Shown here piece after piece: positions 43,701 through 55,929 of a stretch of 64,000 bases of DNA. The translations under genes were made by a program, and so were the position numbers. Under the pieces are notes generated by a model. The model worked only from the letters and a program-made list of their open reading frames with translations. It was not told the DNA's origin and searched no databases. The stretch spans positions 12,542,001 to 12,606,000 of the forward strand of contig NC_053189.1 of the NCBI RefSeq assembly GCF_905163445.1. Reading direction: 5' to 3'. This stretch comes from Pararge aegeria. Taxonomy: Eukaryota; Arthropoda; Insecta; Lepidoptera; Nymphalidae. Positions within the stretch are counted from its first letter, which is position 1. Each line of letters starts with the position of its first letter.

Positions 43701-44829
43701 CTACTTAATCGAATTATGGAAGATTCATCTTCCAATATCATCGAATCCATTAACTTCAGGTATAAAACTTTTATTTATTTTATATGAAATATATGTATGT
43801 AAGGATGACGTATTAGGTAGGTATATCCCGCAGCTAAAACCTTCATAAATTTTTGTGAAAAATAAAACAAACGTAACTACGAAGGTTTGAAAATTTAATC
43901 TCCCTGGCTCCATATTTGGACATGCTTTCTATTTGCATGAAATTGCAAATTAAGGCTAGAGTGTGAATTAATCTTTAGGATGTTTTCTTTTACGTCCAAA
44001 ATCAACAAATATCAATCATCTACAGATGACGGATTTAATTGAGTATCTATCTATTTCCTAACTCTTTCGCCGATCTGACGATTTTTTATTCAATCCGCTA
44101 TCTGACGATTTTCGATCACATTGCTAAATAACTTCGGGTGTTAGGTAAATTACAAAGGTATAAGCAGAGATACCTACTTGCTAAATAAAAAAAAAGAAGT
44201 AATTTTCTAGATATGAATAACGAGCCATGCCAAAACCATTCTTACGTGATTGACATGGCAACTCACTCTATTTCTGAAAGAAGGGCTGGATCGTGGTAAG
44301 AATCAGCCCGTTTAACTCGGAAATGTCTCACACTCAGTCAGTGTTCTTGGCACCATTCCACGCGGTGTTTTCTTCTACTGTAATTAGTTAGTTAAGATAA
44401 TAAAAGTTTAATTGCCGATAAAATAAATCAAAACTAGGTACCCACCACTATACGTGAGCAAAGGTATAAGTAGCATGCTTAGGATCTATAAATGTGATTT
44501 TATTTTCAGAGTTAGCATACTAGCTTGAGACAGATGACTTTAAGCTAATCGAGTTTGGAAATTCCTATATAAGAAATATAGAGCCTTAAGTTAAGACTAT
44601 ATATATATTCGACGACGACGGCGTCCTAATTAGTAAAATGATTCACTTACGAGTATCTCTTCCTGCATTTTGTAGTTTAAGATCTTGTTACATATCATCG
44701 CAGTAAACAATTACTCTGCCTACACGTAGGCTCTTACTAAAAGATATAGCTACAATAATTACCTAATTAACCCACCTACGTAGGTTTAGCAGTAAATTAT
44801 AATAACGATATAATATTATGCGAGTGGAC
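43701..44829. other. AT-rich non-coding stretch
   Basis: No supported feature. A near-duplicate short phrase, GATCTGACGATTTTTTATTC and TATCTGACGATTTTCGATCA, occurs at 44073-44120. Confidence 0.4.
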
Positions 44830-45060
44830 TCGTGTTAGGTTTATCAACGGTCCTTATGTCCCGGGATAGAAGGAGCATGTTGAACGATACGCACATACAG
44901 ACAAAGGAGACGCTTAATTAAACTAGCGGAGCGGGGCGAAACGTAAGCATTTAATTTATATCCCTGCAGTAAACTCCGCGGGCTCTTCGGATGGGATAAA
45001 AAATCATAAGCGACGCGGACTGCTATCCCGTGAGCTAACTTTTTCTCAGCGAGATCCTAT
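44830..45060. promoter_or_regulatory. GC-elevated unique block with TTAATTAA core
   Basis: Contains GCTTAATTAAAC (paired homeodomain core TTAATTAA), CGGAGCGGGGCGAAACG and CCGCGGGCTCTTCGGATGGG. No open frame. Confidence 0.28.
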
Positions 45061-45899
45061 GCTGAAATAGGGAGGTCTGATGAAGAACCAGAGTTAGTAA
45101 TATAGTTCCGCAAAGTTCCAACCCTAAATTTGCAATGGGCACATATTTTGGAAGAATTTGTACGTTAGAGTTGGTACTAAGATGAAAAATGGCGACCTCG
45201 CACTGCATGGGTCTACACCTATGCTATGAGGTGTTAAACGAGTAACAGGAGTACATGCCAGCGACGCATAAAAATCCCTTATTGACTATGTCCTGGAGTG
45301 GAAGTCCATCGGTGGAGAGATATTATTAGGTAATAGTAAACACGCTGCTCTTAAAAACGCTTTCCGCTTGTATCTTATCACAGCCTCTGTAATGTATCGT
45401 AGCGCGCTACGGAGAAAAGAGTAACTGTTTATTTAAATTATTTATATTATAAAAGTAAATACTTACCTATATGATTACTAATACTACTGGGATACCAAAT
45501 AGAGATTTATAATATACTTAACTTTACAAAGAATTTCCAGCTCTATTTCTGATAACCTCTACGTTTGGATTTTAAGGATAGATTTTTAATTATGTAACCC
45601 AATTCTTCTTAAGCATTGTTATAAGTTAACAATGTAATCATTTTTATTAGGTACCTACAGTTATAAAGTATCCATAAGAGTTGTTAAAACACATCCAGAC
45701 GATTTGGCGAATTAAAAAGTTACATCCAAATGATCAATAAACAAGGCTTGCTTGGATGTTATTGTACTTTCATAACTGTTTTTCCAAGAGTTAACGACGA
45801 TAATTGTCTAGAATAGGTAAAGTAACGCCTTCTTTAGCTAACCATTGTCTGTCTATCGATCACTGATAAGCATTTATCTATCAGTACCTAAATGTATAA
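45061..45899. other. Non-coding stretch
   Basis: A perfect 14-bp palindrome CGTAGCGCGCTACG lies at 45398-45411. Nothing else is supported. Confidence 0.4.
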
Positions 45900-46140
45900 A
45901 AATTTGATTTTTGTTCGCATCGTACGAAATATATTAAGAGTGCAGTCTTTGCTTTCCGCGGGACGCTTGTGCAATAGAACACGCGATTTTCGTTGTATTC
46001 CGCTGTTGAAAACCGCGTACACTCGAACCGCGTCTAGAATAAGCTATTTTAATTACGAGTTACGCTTACAATCGATTCAGTAAATAAGCTAAATGTGCGT
46101 AATTGAAGACTTTAAGGACGCCCGCCGATATCGTTATAGA
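45900..46140. promoter_or_regulatory. GC-elevated unique block
   Basis: Includes CTTGTGCAATAG, close to a C/EBP site (TTGTGCAAT), and ACAATCGATT. The 63-codon plus frame here is not recognised. Confidence 0.25.
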
Positions 46141-46496
46141 TCATTACCTCAGTTCAGCTTCATTTGCTCTATTGAATTATTTATTTATTGGTTACACCGG
46201 GAGGGCATCAATGTTTTTTTTTAATGGTTTTGTTTTTAAATTATCTGTTTATACTCTTTAATAAAGTCATTTATGTTAGCGCCTTGTACTAATTAATAGC
46301 CGTGTTTGTCTATTGTATTAAAGAGAAAAACAAATGCTGTCAATCAAATAAAATATTGCTATTTAAATAATAATCTATATTCTTATAAGGCTTTGTCATT
46401 TTTCCAGACAAGCTTCGATCCAAACGGTTAAACATAGAAATTCGAAGTATTGTGAAAATATTTTTTAATTACCCTTGAGGTATATTAATGGTTTTT
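46141..46496. other. AT-rich spacer
   Basis: No feature seen. Confidence 0.4.
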
Positions 46497-46795
46497 TTTT
46501 AATTCCTCCACCAAGGGGGTTATATACTCAACTTTACTTTGGAAGGCCGTAGCCCATCACGCTGGCCCAGTGCGAATTGGTGGACTCCACAAACCTTTGA
46601 GAACTCTATTGAGAAGTCTCAGGCATGCAGGTTTCCTCAGGACGTTTTCGTTCACCATTGAAGCAAGTAATATTTTAGCTCCTTAAAACGCACATAAGTT
46701 AGAAAAATTAGAGGTGCGTGCCGGGATTTGAACTCGACCCCCCGAAAGTGAAGTCGAGCTCCTAATCACTGCGCTTTCACCGCTTCCGCTATAGG
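46497..46795 (-). mobile_element. SINE-A, minus-strand copy
   Basis: On the plus strand: CCTCCACCAAGGGGGTTATA, CACGCTGGCCCAGTGCGAAT, CTCAGGCATGCAGGTTTCCT, AGAGGTGCGTGCCGGGATTT, GAACTCGACCCCCCGAAAGT. This is the reverse complement of the 29742 layout. The last part is the B box on the minus strand (AGTTCAAATCC). Near full length. Confidence 0.87.
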
Positions 46796-47915
46796 GGATT
46801 ATATTCGAATCCCCATTAAACTGCACGAATGCCTACTAAGTAAGATAGTATTACCAATTAGGGACACAACTTTATATCTAGTCTTTTTTTGTTTAACACT
46901 TTCTATCTCAGACTGCATCGTCACTTACATTTAATCCCATAATCGAGGAAGAACCAGTTTTCTACCAACCAATTTGAAAAAAAGCGGTGCAGGAAGATAA
47001 CGCAGCGTTTTATAGCAAAAAGCTTTAGTTACGAGTATCTGCCTTTTTATTAGACTAAAAATATATTCATAACAACTTCTGGGTACTTGTCTAAGGTTAT
47101 AATAACTTCCTGTTATTAGATACACAAGTAGGGTTAGCAAATATTATTAATTGCTGGTGAAAATAGCCGAGGTCGAGGGCTTAGAGCCAAAGTACACAGA
47201 GCGCTGGATGCAGCGAAAGGGACTTTACTTCGAAATGCGTTTTAATTAATTTGCGTCGAATCAACATTTTTTAAGGAAATGCTGAAAATTTTAAGTTTTA
47301 CTAAAAACACTTTATACTCAAAATAGGCTTCAAGTTTATTTTATTTTCGTAAAGGAAAAGTGAAAAGTGAGTAGTTGCATCTAAATCCTGAGTGTAGCGA
47401 GGAGGTTTAGGAGCACACAAAACGTAGGGAGTATTGATTTTAACAGCATAACAGGATTTTTTTAACACCCGATATGATTAATTAATTTCAGTACCTAGGT
47501 ACATCAAAACCACGTTAAGCTTTTTGAATGTACCTACTCTATCTTTTGATATTAACAGCGTCGTGCGAGTGATTAAGAAAAGCACGTAATTGCGTAAGTA
47601 GGTAAAGGTTGAGGCAATTAGTTAATCTCAACTAAATTTTCCTACAGTAGTTACCCCTCAAAGTTAGTTTGGATTTGAAATGCTAGTATTATAATAACGG
47701 TATCATCCCCCGAGGGTGCAACTAGTAACCACAACAGAATTATATCTATACAAGTTTAAACATCTCGATGTCCCAGCAGCCGAATTTCAAACTGAATTTC
47801 GGTTTATATTAAATGGGCCACAGTATAAGGTACTTTCGATTATATATTTATTGAAATACCTATGAGCTAAACTTATTGAAAAAGAGCTACTTACAAAGTA
47901 GTGTTAATTTTTTTT
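46796..47915. other. Non-coding stretch
   Basis: No supported feature. Confidence 0.4.
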
Positions 47916-48116
47916 CATCATCATCATCATTCATTATTTCGACCAATGAATATCTACTGCTTAACCAAGATTCCACGGTCTCATGTCGCTTGCGCAGGCT
48001 TGCTCCCTGCGGCTCGTTTGATGTCATCTGTCCATCTAGTCGCGGGTCTATTGACGCTACATTTACCGGTTCGAGTTCGCAACACCAGCACCTTGGGGTC
48101 TTCGCGTTCCGAGCTT
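47916..48116 (-). pseudogene. RTE-type LINE C-terminal fragment with stops
   Basis: Minus-strand translation, in pieces: PKVLVLRTRTGKCSVNRP, ATRWTDDIKRAAGSK, then an in-frame stop, DRGILVKQ, another stop, IFIG, and a (GAT)n tail (complement CATCATCATCAT at 47916). The order 'VLEWRPRTG..S.GRP..RWTDDI..AAGS' is the region just before the C-terminus of RTE endonuclease/reverse transcriptases. It overlaps and extends upstream of the fragment at 6103. Dead, 5'-truncated. Confidence 0.82.
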
Positions 48117-48602
48117 AATTATTATATTACATACTTACTATTTATTACTGAAGGTAACTGCATCCAAATTAAGATACACCCATAAAAAATTGTCCGAGAA
48201 ATTATGGAGACCTAAGTCTCCTTTATTTTTGAACATCTTCAGCGGGAATTCATTCATAATTCATAAAAAAAATTAAAATTCATTTATTTTAATTAGGCCC
48301 AGTTTATAAGCATTTTTGAAACGTCAAGTCAGTCTGTTTGTAGTGACTCTAGCACCGGTTTGGAAAGCAGATTGCTCTTTTGTCAAAAGACCTTTTAATG
48401 TTAGTGATCTATTTGACATTACCTTGTACCAATTTATTTATTAAATTTTGCTTGAACATCTACATATTCAGCCAAGATTGGAGCGCAAAAATCATTTCAT
48501 TATTTTAAAACTAATAATAATTATAATATTACGATCTTATGATAACGCAATAAATTTCAAATACAATCTAGTTTCCAAAGTTCCCAAAATTCCCGAAGTT
48601 AC
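48117..48602. other. AT-rich spacer
   Basis: No feature seen. Confidence 0.4.
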
Positions 48603-48911
48603 CTACGTATGAGTTTTCTTAAAACTTTCTAAAATATAAATCGGTGGCTCAAACAGACTTACAAGAGCCTGAACATTACGAAAATATGTGCAATTGCACA
48701 TCTCTAAAATTGTGCATGTTACAAAAATCGTTTTAAAAAGAACGACGCAACAATCCCCCTGTTTAAACAAAGCATGTGGAGAGCAATTCCGAAACACCCG
48801 AGACCTAGCTCGCCATGTCTGAACGCCACTAGATCCTCCTATTCCCTTCTTAATTAAGTCCATACTCGGAGCCAACAATACCCGGCCTCCGATGTGCTCA
48901 GAGATATTCAA
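48603..48911 (-). CDS. Open frame of unknown origin, possibly transposon-derived
   Basis: A 102-codon minus frame. The N-terminal half (GRVLLAPSMDLIKKGIGGSS, TWRARSRVFRNCSPHALFKQ) lies in GC-moderate DNA and reads like protein. The C-terminal half is AT-driven (ILEMCNCTYFRN). No family recognised and no splice signals seen. Could be a decayed element or a chance frame. Confidence 0.2.
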   Translation of the reverse strand: MNISEHIGGRVLLAPSMDLIKKGIGGSSGVQTWRARSRVFRNCSPHALFKQGDCCVVLFKTIFVTCTILEMCNCTYFRNVQALVSLFEPPIYILESFKKTHT

Positions 48912-49289
48912 ATATGTCTAAGGCCACTATTATATTGCCACCATTTATAGCCATGCGACTTCTGAATTGAATTTGAGTGGAGCCTTACAAACTGTTAATT
49001 GGAAAACAATATATGAATATGTATGAGGTATATAACAATGAGTAAAGGCGGCTCAGCAACATAAATGAAGGTCTTTTTGCTTTGGTTTCATATGTAGGTA
49101 GGCACCTACGCGTGTTTAATTTATCCGGTAGGTATTTTTAAAGTAATACATGTTATATAGAATGTATCTAGGGCACTCACTTCAGAACTGCTGTCAGTAA
49201 ACCCTAGCTAAGAATACAATTTAAATGCTCAGATAGGAAAGTCTTCTTACTAGTTTTTGACCCTACGGAACAAATATCTGTAGCTCTAG
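48912..49289. other. Non-coding spacer
   Basis: No feature seen. Confidence 0.4.
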
Positions 49290-49425
49290 TACTACTGCTC
49301 CTTATCAACGGCAATATCATAATTACCACTCAATAATGTGCCTCTTCTATTAGAGTGATGGCTATACAGCTTAGACCCACCACACCGCTTTGAAGCGGGT
49401 TGACACGATTAGCTAATACTTGTCC
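49290..49425 (+). repeat. Dispersed repeat, 'TTAGACCCACCACACCGCTT' family, copy 1
   Basis: GATGGCTATACAGCTTAGAC, CCACCACACCGCTTTGAAGC, GGGTTGACACG. The same order is at 52575-52710 (GAGCATAGACCCACCACACT, GCTTCAATGCAGGTTGGTAA). Class not known. Confidence 0.55.
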
Positions 49426-50639
49426 TCAATTGATTTAATATGTTACCATTTCGTAAGTTCACTCACTCACAGAACATAGTCTAAGGAAGAGTATCGTAAA
49501 TTCTGCTAAAAATTATATTTATGAGGATCCCGTTTTTGATAATCACGAGTTATTTTACAGATAGATAGATCTTTATAAGCATAATACACACGTCTATATA
49601 GATGAATAAATAGAAAAGGAACGTTTTTTTTTAATTTCAAATAGGAGAGGTTTTCAAACCTTATTCTGTTTCAAATGAAAGGCTCTAAAAATGAAGCAAG
49701 GAATTCCCGAGCTGAAAAGAGGTAGCTACTAACCTCTTTCGAAAACAATTAAGTATTAGTAATATTTTTATAGCATACCTACAAACTGAAATAAGTTTTG
49801 TTTATATCAGATTCCATTATTTCATCGAAAAGTCTTTACAGCAATAAGTTCTTCGTTCACTCAGTCGATCTTTCGATCCGGGTTGGGACATTGATCTCGC
49901 CTGTCTGGCGCTCCCAATTGTATTTTTATCCACCCTTTCAGACACTCAATATAAGCTCTACTTTATACGAGACCATTCAAACTGTTGATGCTTTAATTGT
50001 TATGCAGTTATGACAAATTCACTGCTACAGTTATAACGGTTATCATAACTTTGGTTAACATGTGTTTCTAGTTATTATTAAGTGCCATTATGAAGAAATG
50101 ATCGGTACTTATTCCTCATAGTGTAGAATAGCAGCGATTTCTTCCGGGAGTCTAAGTAGGACTATACGTCGAAAAAGTTTAAAATAGATTTTTAGTTTAC
50201 ACTCTCCTTCGTCTAACGTCTCACCTTTAATTTTCAATATATAGACACATAGCTAGTTATTATTCTTGTCAGTTAATATACTACAAGCGGTTCTGAACAA
50301 CTTCATCCACTTTCAACTTCTTATAATTAAGTAGTTAATTTTTTATCCATAAATCTATTCATCCGTAATCCACAATTTATCCTACCTACCCCGACCCAAT
50401 GCATGGCATCGTTTACCCGCGTTATTTCTTTATAATTTCAATATGTTTATGTGGAGTGATTATTAATATCCTCAAGAATTCCGCTACCAACAAAAAGATT
50501 AACAAACTATTAACCTTTATTAAAAGTATAGATTTGGCGCATTTTTTTTTTACCATAAAGTCTCAAAAGAATATCACAATAATTACATAAAGGAAAGGAG
50601 CGAGACTTTTCTTGATCGATTCCTAAAAGGAAACCTGTC
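49426..50639. other. AT-rich non-coding stretch
   Basis: Frames at 49798 and 50399 are Ile/Ser/Phe-rich chance frames. No feature. Confidence 0.4.
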
Positions 50640-51400
50640 GTACGAAGTGGACGTTACAATGTTGATCCTGACATCGTGCATCGCTGAGAAAAACGGCCGC
50701 TATGATGACCGATGCAGGTTTATGTGAGCTGATTTTGCAATTTATATTTTATTTATTACGTATCCTCTCTTTTGGCTCAGTTGCCTGACCTGACGGGGAA
50801 CAGAGATAAACATTTAAGTTCATAATTTTCTTTGTAATCCATTGTGGTAGGTAACTTAAATTACACTTAATATAGAAAAGTATCAAAACGAGAAAAAATC
50901 ACGGAAATCACATCAATAGAGTAGGGCTCTTCGCACTGCGGAGAGAATAGCTCACGATTTAAAACCAGCAAAGTAACGAGGTTCTCAAATCAAAGGGAAT
51001 AAATAGGCGTTCTTAGTTTACACGTGACAATCTGATCGGCGAAAGAAATAGTCCAGTTTTACATATGGCCGCGGTAAAAGTACGATACTCGAAGACCTGC
51101 TGCATAAATTGGCTCGTTCGTGATACAGTGCCTCGTTGAATATGTATAGGTGCTCCCTTCCGTGCTTCTCATTTTACTAATAGATTTCTCTTTGATTAAA
51201 TTTGTATACGTTTTATTCATACGGCCGAAGCAACTATTGTTGGTTGGTGGCCGTTTAAATCACCGGTTACGGCCTTCCCTACGTTTTACGTAGCCTCTTC
51301 GCGTGTATGGGTATTTGTTTTCGTTTGGGCTAGCCTCGTTCATTTTACTAGAAGTTTTACTGCACCGTCACTGTTAAACGGTAGAGCCTCAAGCATAGCT
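50640..51400. promoter_or_regulatory. GC-elevated unique region
   Basis: Patches such as GCATCGCTGAGAAAAACGGC, ATATGGCCGCGGTAAAAGTA, and GTGGCCGTTTAAATCACCGG stand out from AT-rich flanks. CTTTGATTAA near 51190 fits a TCF/pangolin core. No coding frame supported. Confidence 0.27.
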
Positions 51401-51646
51401 TTTAATTATAAATTACCAGCTTTGCTTAATATTATTTTATTATTAGGCTGAATGTCAATATACTTATCTACTAGATTAACCACAGAAAATTGTCAACGGC
51501 TGGGTATATGGAAAAATATTTTGAGTTTATTCTTACACCTTTAAATTAAGACTACTGTGATGTATGTTGTGAGTTATTAAATAATAAATAAATAAATAAT
51601 ATTAATTAAAATAATGGTTAATTAATTAAAAAAACTTTTTGAGTAG
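51401..51646. other. AT-rich spacer
   Basis: No feature seen. Confidence 0.4.
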
Positions 51647-51856
51647 GCACGCCACTGGGGTATACCAGTGGCGTGCATAGAGGGTATGCACAGGGTATAC
51701 AGATGATATAAAATGAAGAAATCTCCAGTACGAGTTATAAGAAACTTAAGGATAGGCACTACAAGAGTTAATAAAAGCCTTCCCTTAAGTATTTATAACT
51801 CGTACGGGAGATTTTTTTCATTTTATACCTTCTGCATATCCCTAGGGTGCTTAAAA
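51647..51856 (+). mobile_element. MITE subfamily II plus an abutting terminus
   Basis: The element starts CAGTGGCGTGCATAGAGGGT at 51666. Its arms (CAGTACGAGTTATAAGAAAC, and TATTTATAACTCGTACGGGA) pair as in 4470-4673. The right terminus is lost after TGCATATCCCTAGGGTGC. Just before it, a right-end sequence GGCACGCCACTG stops at 51657, and the 8 bases GGGTATAC lie between. This is two facing family ends separated by exactly one target-duplication length. Confidence 0.75.
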
Positions 51857-52574
51857 TATTTGAATTACAAAATCCTCCGTTCCGGACAAGGCTTTTTTTT
51901 AATTATTGAATTATTTCATTAAATTTATTTCTTAATTTATCCTTAATTTTAAAGACCACGATTAAGCTCCTAAAAAGCTACATTTATCTATTGTATTTTC
52001 ACTTTTAAAAGAATTATGGTCTAGTTTATTGACTTAGTATGATTGGATTGGTATCAGTCACATAAATAAAACCCTTTGATATTTAGCATTGAGAATTGGC
52101 TATCGAATACAAGATATTTATAATGTCTTTATTAAGACAGACGATCGAATGAGCTCACGCCCGCTTATTATTATAATTTAGACGATTGCCTAAAGCTGCG
52201 CTGTTCGGAATGAAGTCATCATTATAAGGATAACCTGTTTACTACACTAAATTACGGATATGTGTAAGACTAAAACGTAAAAAATGTTTACTTCCTCAAC
52301 GTTGTTTTTTTTTTGATATTGCAATAACTTTTCTAACCTAATAATATTACCATACTAGTATCTATATTATATATTCTTTATTTGTAATATCTAAATAGCT
52401 ATTTTATATTGCATATATACGTATTCCAAGTAATTCAAATATCTATGTTTATTGTTAAGGTATTAGGTAAGCACAGGCAGACGAAAATGTTAACTATGTT
52501 AAAGGTAATATATCTACCTACATATGTCCTGAGCGGCAGTTATAATTATCCAAGTTTATACTTACATAATTGTC
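51857..52574. other. AT-rich non-coding stretch
   Basis: No supported feature. Confidence 0.4.
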
Positions 52575-52710
52575 ATAATCCTATTATTATCCCACAGTTG
52601 GGCATATTTACGAGTGGGACGTTAATTATTACGTTAATGAAGTTGTAGAGCATAGACCCACCACACTGCTTCAATGCAGGTTGGTAAGCTTAAATGATGT
52701 TATTATCACT
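52575..52710 (+). repeat. Dispersed repeat, 'TTAGACCCACCACACCGCTT' family, copy 2
   Basis: TTATTATCCCACAGTTGGGC, then GTAGAGCATAGACCCACCAC, ACTGCTTCAATGCAGGTTGG. See 49290-49425. Confidence 0.55.
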
Positions 52711-53384
52711 TTTTAGCTTCAATACCCGGGACCTATGGCTTATCGGGCATCCTAGAAGTTGGACACATTGCGCTCATGACACCGCATTTTTCGATCTAAG
52801 ATATTTGATCAGTAAAAAAACTTTAAGATTCTTGGCCCGACTCAGGAACCCAGTTAGAACATAATTATCAAATTTTCGGGCAAAAGTTTTGTTATAAATC
52901 TATGGTAGGTATCCGGAACAGTGCCACACTGAGGGTCCAGTTAGGTGGTTTGGATGTAAGGGGCCATAACTAATAGCGGTATTAGATATGCAGGAATGTA
53001 AGCGCAGTTTTCGTGACGCTAGGTCGGGGCGGGCGACTATACGGCTGTTCATTTACAGGCTCTTATTTTTTTGCAAGTCAACACGGTATACAAATAGGTT
53101 TACGTGAGATTCTATTAAATAAACTAGAGAGTAAAAACGGCGAATAATATTTATCATGAACAGAATTTTAATCAATATACCTCACCACTGTTGGACATAG
53201 GATTTTGGTAGAAATTTTCATACTTCATTGTGGGATAAGATGCTACCATTTTTTCTTTTTTTTTGCTGAATGGAAAAACTCTCGTCGTCTCCGGACGTGC
53301 TTGCTCAGAAAATGCTCTAATACTAATACTTCTCGTCCTATTTCTATGAGATACAACTAGAAAATGGGTCGACATAATAAAAGA
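52711..53384. other. Non-coding stretch with a small retroelement trace
   Basis: CTCACCACTGTTGGACATAG at 53181-53200 recalls the RTE antisense tail. A 78-codon minus frame crossing into the SINE fragment is not a gene. Confidence 0.35.
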
Positions 53385-53467
53385 CAGGGCACGGGTCTCC
53401 TCCCACATTTAGTACGAGTTAAGGTCGTTGTCCACCACGCTGGCCCAGCGCTGATTTGTGGACTAAT
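53385..53467 (-). mobile_element. SINE-A fragment, minus strand
   Basis: GGGCACGGGTCTCCTCCCAC, then TTGTCCACCACGCTGGCCCA, GCGCTGATTTGTGGACT: the reverse complement of the SINE-A 3' third. The rest is missing. Confidence 0.75.
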
Positions 53468-53929
53468 GTCGTGTCACCGTATCGAACGACTCTAACGTCT
53501 GAAACGCTCTGTCCACCCAGTGGGAGGTCGCCATTTTCCTTGAAAAGCAACTAAACCGATTTGGCTGCGGTTTTTTGAAAATGTATATAGAATCAGAGTA
53601 GGTTATTAGACCTGCTTTTGAGCAGCTACTAAGAGTGCTACGAAAATTTGATTTTAGGTGTTTTAAGAATTTTTAATAGGATATATAGTTTCTTGTCAGT
53701 ACATATTCCGAAAGTATGAATTCTATAGATAACATGAAGTTTTAATCTCAATATCATAAGCTACATCCCATTAAAAAGCCATGAAACTTCTCTATAAATC
53801 ATAAACATTTCTTTGTGTATCACTCAATCTTTTATCTAAAGGAAAATTAATAGTCCATGATGAATATATACGTGATAAAACACTCCCTGAACGTAATTAT
53901 ACATTCAAAGTTAATTAACAGCAGGTACG
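53468..53929. other. Non-coding stretch
   Basis: No supported feature. Confidence 0.4.
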
Positions 53930-54340
53930 CTGTTACGCATTTCCCGGCTCCCGTAAAGAGCCACTAATCTTAAGAATAGAAATATTTATGAACGCCTTAC
54001 CTCATTAGAGACATTAAAACTTTCCAACTCATAACGGTGCAACTCTTACATAGTACCACCGCTTCATTGTTATTCAGTGTGCGTATATTGTTCGCTTGAA
54101 ATTTGTAGGCAGCCCTAAAAAAGTGCCAATTCATCATCGTAAAGCCCTGGGCGGAGGTCGGAGTCCCCTGAATAAATCCCACTTCTATACTTTCGCGTGG
54201 GGAACGACTGCTTTATGAGATCCTTAAGGCTGTATGGATTTCGGAAAATATTTCCTTTGCGTGCCAGCCCTCGACAAATGAAGGAGCATTGGGCACATTA
54301 GAATGTGTGAAAGGGCCTATGAGCGTTTTTATTGTTATAC
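53930..54340. promoter_or_regulatory. GC-elevated unique block
   Basis: AAAGCCCTGGGCGGAGGTCG, TTTCGCGTGGGGAACGACTG, GCGTGCCAGCCCTCGACAAA. A dyad CACATT-AG-AATGTG lies near 54295. No coding frame recognised. Confidence 0.25.
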
Positions 54341-54719
54341 GGACCAATTCGTTTAAAAGCGAGTGCTAGTAAAGTTGGTAGCTCATACGAAGCACCTACT
54401 TCCTAATATTTATTGCACCTCTTTGGTTTTAGCTTTAAGTTTTTTTTCATGCTACTCAATGCTCACGTTCTTTTTCATTTTGATCTTAAATATTATTCAC
54501 TATAATAGAGTTCTGAGGCCACGAATTGAATCAAAGTTGAATGTTAATAAAAGATGTAATTTTGAAATTTCATATAATTTTTATAGTCGTCATCTTACGT
54601 ACGCATCTATGGTTACATTCATACAGAAAAACCAGTTCAATTGATTAATCATACTACCTACCTACTACTGGTTGAAAACAAAGCACTAACTAAGTACTTT
54701 TAGGTATAAGTGTTGTGTA
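54341..54719. other. AT-rich spacer
   Basis: A 93-codon Phe/Leu/Ile/Ser-rich plus frame (54363-54644) has no splice support; it is judged chance. Confidence 0.35.
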
Positions 54720-55139
54720 GATTTTGTTTTTTGATGTGGCATTTAATTTACTTGTACATCTAAACAAAATTAAAGTATTCAGTATCGCTAAGCCTTACAT
54801 GAGGTGTTTGCTGCTGTCCGCCGATGAGTTCGGTCCTCTATCTCCAACCACAGTTTGGGCAAAATTAAACACATATTATAACCTCTATAGTAAAAAAAAA
54901 ATTATTTAAATCGGTTATAATTGGTCGGAGTTGTGGTGTAAAATCGTCAAACACTCATCCCCTCTACCAAAGGAACCGAGCTTAATATCAGGATAAAAAG
55001 TAGCCTATATTACTTCTAACACTTCCAAGAATATGTGTACAAAGTTTCATGAGGATCGGTTAAGTAGTTTTTGTGTGAAAGCGTAACAAACAAACTTACA
55101 TTGAAATTTATAATATTACTAGGGATAGGGATAGGGATA
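54720..55139 (+). repeat. Retroelement 3'-end repeat, copy 2, with (AGGGAT)n tail
   Basis: TTTTTTGATGTGGCATTTAA, AGTATTCAGTATCGCTAAGC, TTCATGAGGATCGGTTAAGT, TTTATAATATTACT, then about three units of AGGGAT. The first about 40 bases of copies 1 and 3 are absent, a 5' truncation that fits target-primed reverse transcription. Confidence 0.78.
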
Positions 55140-55929
55140 AGTAGGTACATCTATCACGGGAAGCATGCATCCACCTATGAACTGATACGACGTAACCTTT
55201 AGAGGTTAGATACCCATTTATATAATGTAAAAGATTCTCAAGAGATATAAATAACTAACAGCTGACGTTAGGTCAGTGAGTTACACATAATAAATTCACT
55301 AATATTTTAAGAGTAATTAACGATCTCTAATCTTGATATATTGCACGTCGCTTTCATGTTTTATTTATATCCGCATTAGATACACGTTTCTAATTACGAA
55401 TAGCTATATACACCTAATAGAATATTTGCATTTAAATAAATATATACAGCACTTGTTCTGTCGGCAGCGTTTTCCCGCGTATATGTATGTTATTTACTTA
55501 CATATATAATAAACGCGAAGACCTATAGAAAGAAGGGCAAACAATAAATTTACTTTTTCTCATTACTAAACTAAGAAGGGTTTTCTGCATAAAATCCTGT
55601 GTATTTTCCTGAACAAATTAATCTAAATCTTTTCCATCATTTCAACATGAAAAGTCAATAACATTTCAATAAAATAAATATATATATATTATAAATATTA
55701 TCATTGGGTTCAATTTTTCCAAATAATTCAATTTTTTAATTTAATTAATGACTAGACGTCATACTAATGCTCTGTTGCTGCATGTAAGTGAACATAACTA
55801 TATGTAATGCATACACTATTAGATGAAATATACATCTATAACATTAATATTGTATAATATAAAAAAATATTATTGCGGCAATAAGTGTAGGCATTCATAT
55901 AATTCATACCTACTTTTTACACATAAGGT
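55140..55929. other. AT-rich non-coding stretch
   Basis: No supported feature. Confidence 0.4.

Noticed and set aside
43451..43750. 99-codon minus-strand frame
   Set aside because: Fairly protein-like composition, but no recognised family, a weak start context and no splice signals; kept only as part of the GC-elevated block.
53172..53408. 78-codon minus-strand frame
   Set aside because: It begins in a SINE-A fragment and ends in a retroelement-like trace; not conserved as a unit in anything recognised.
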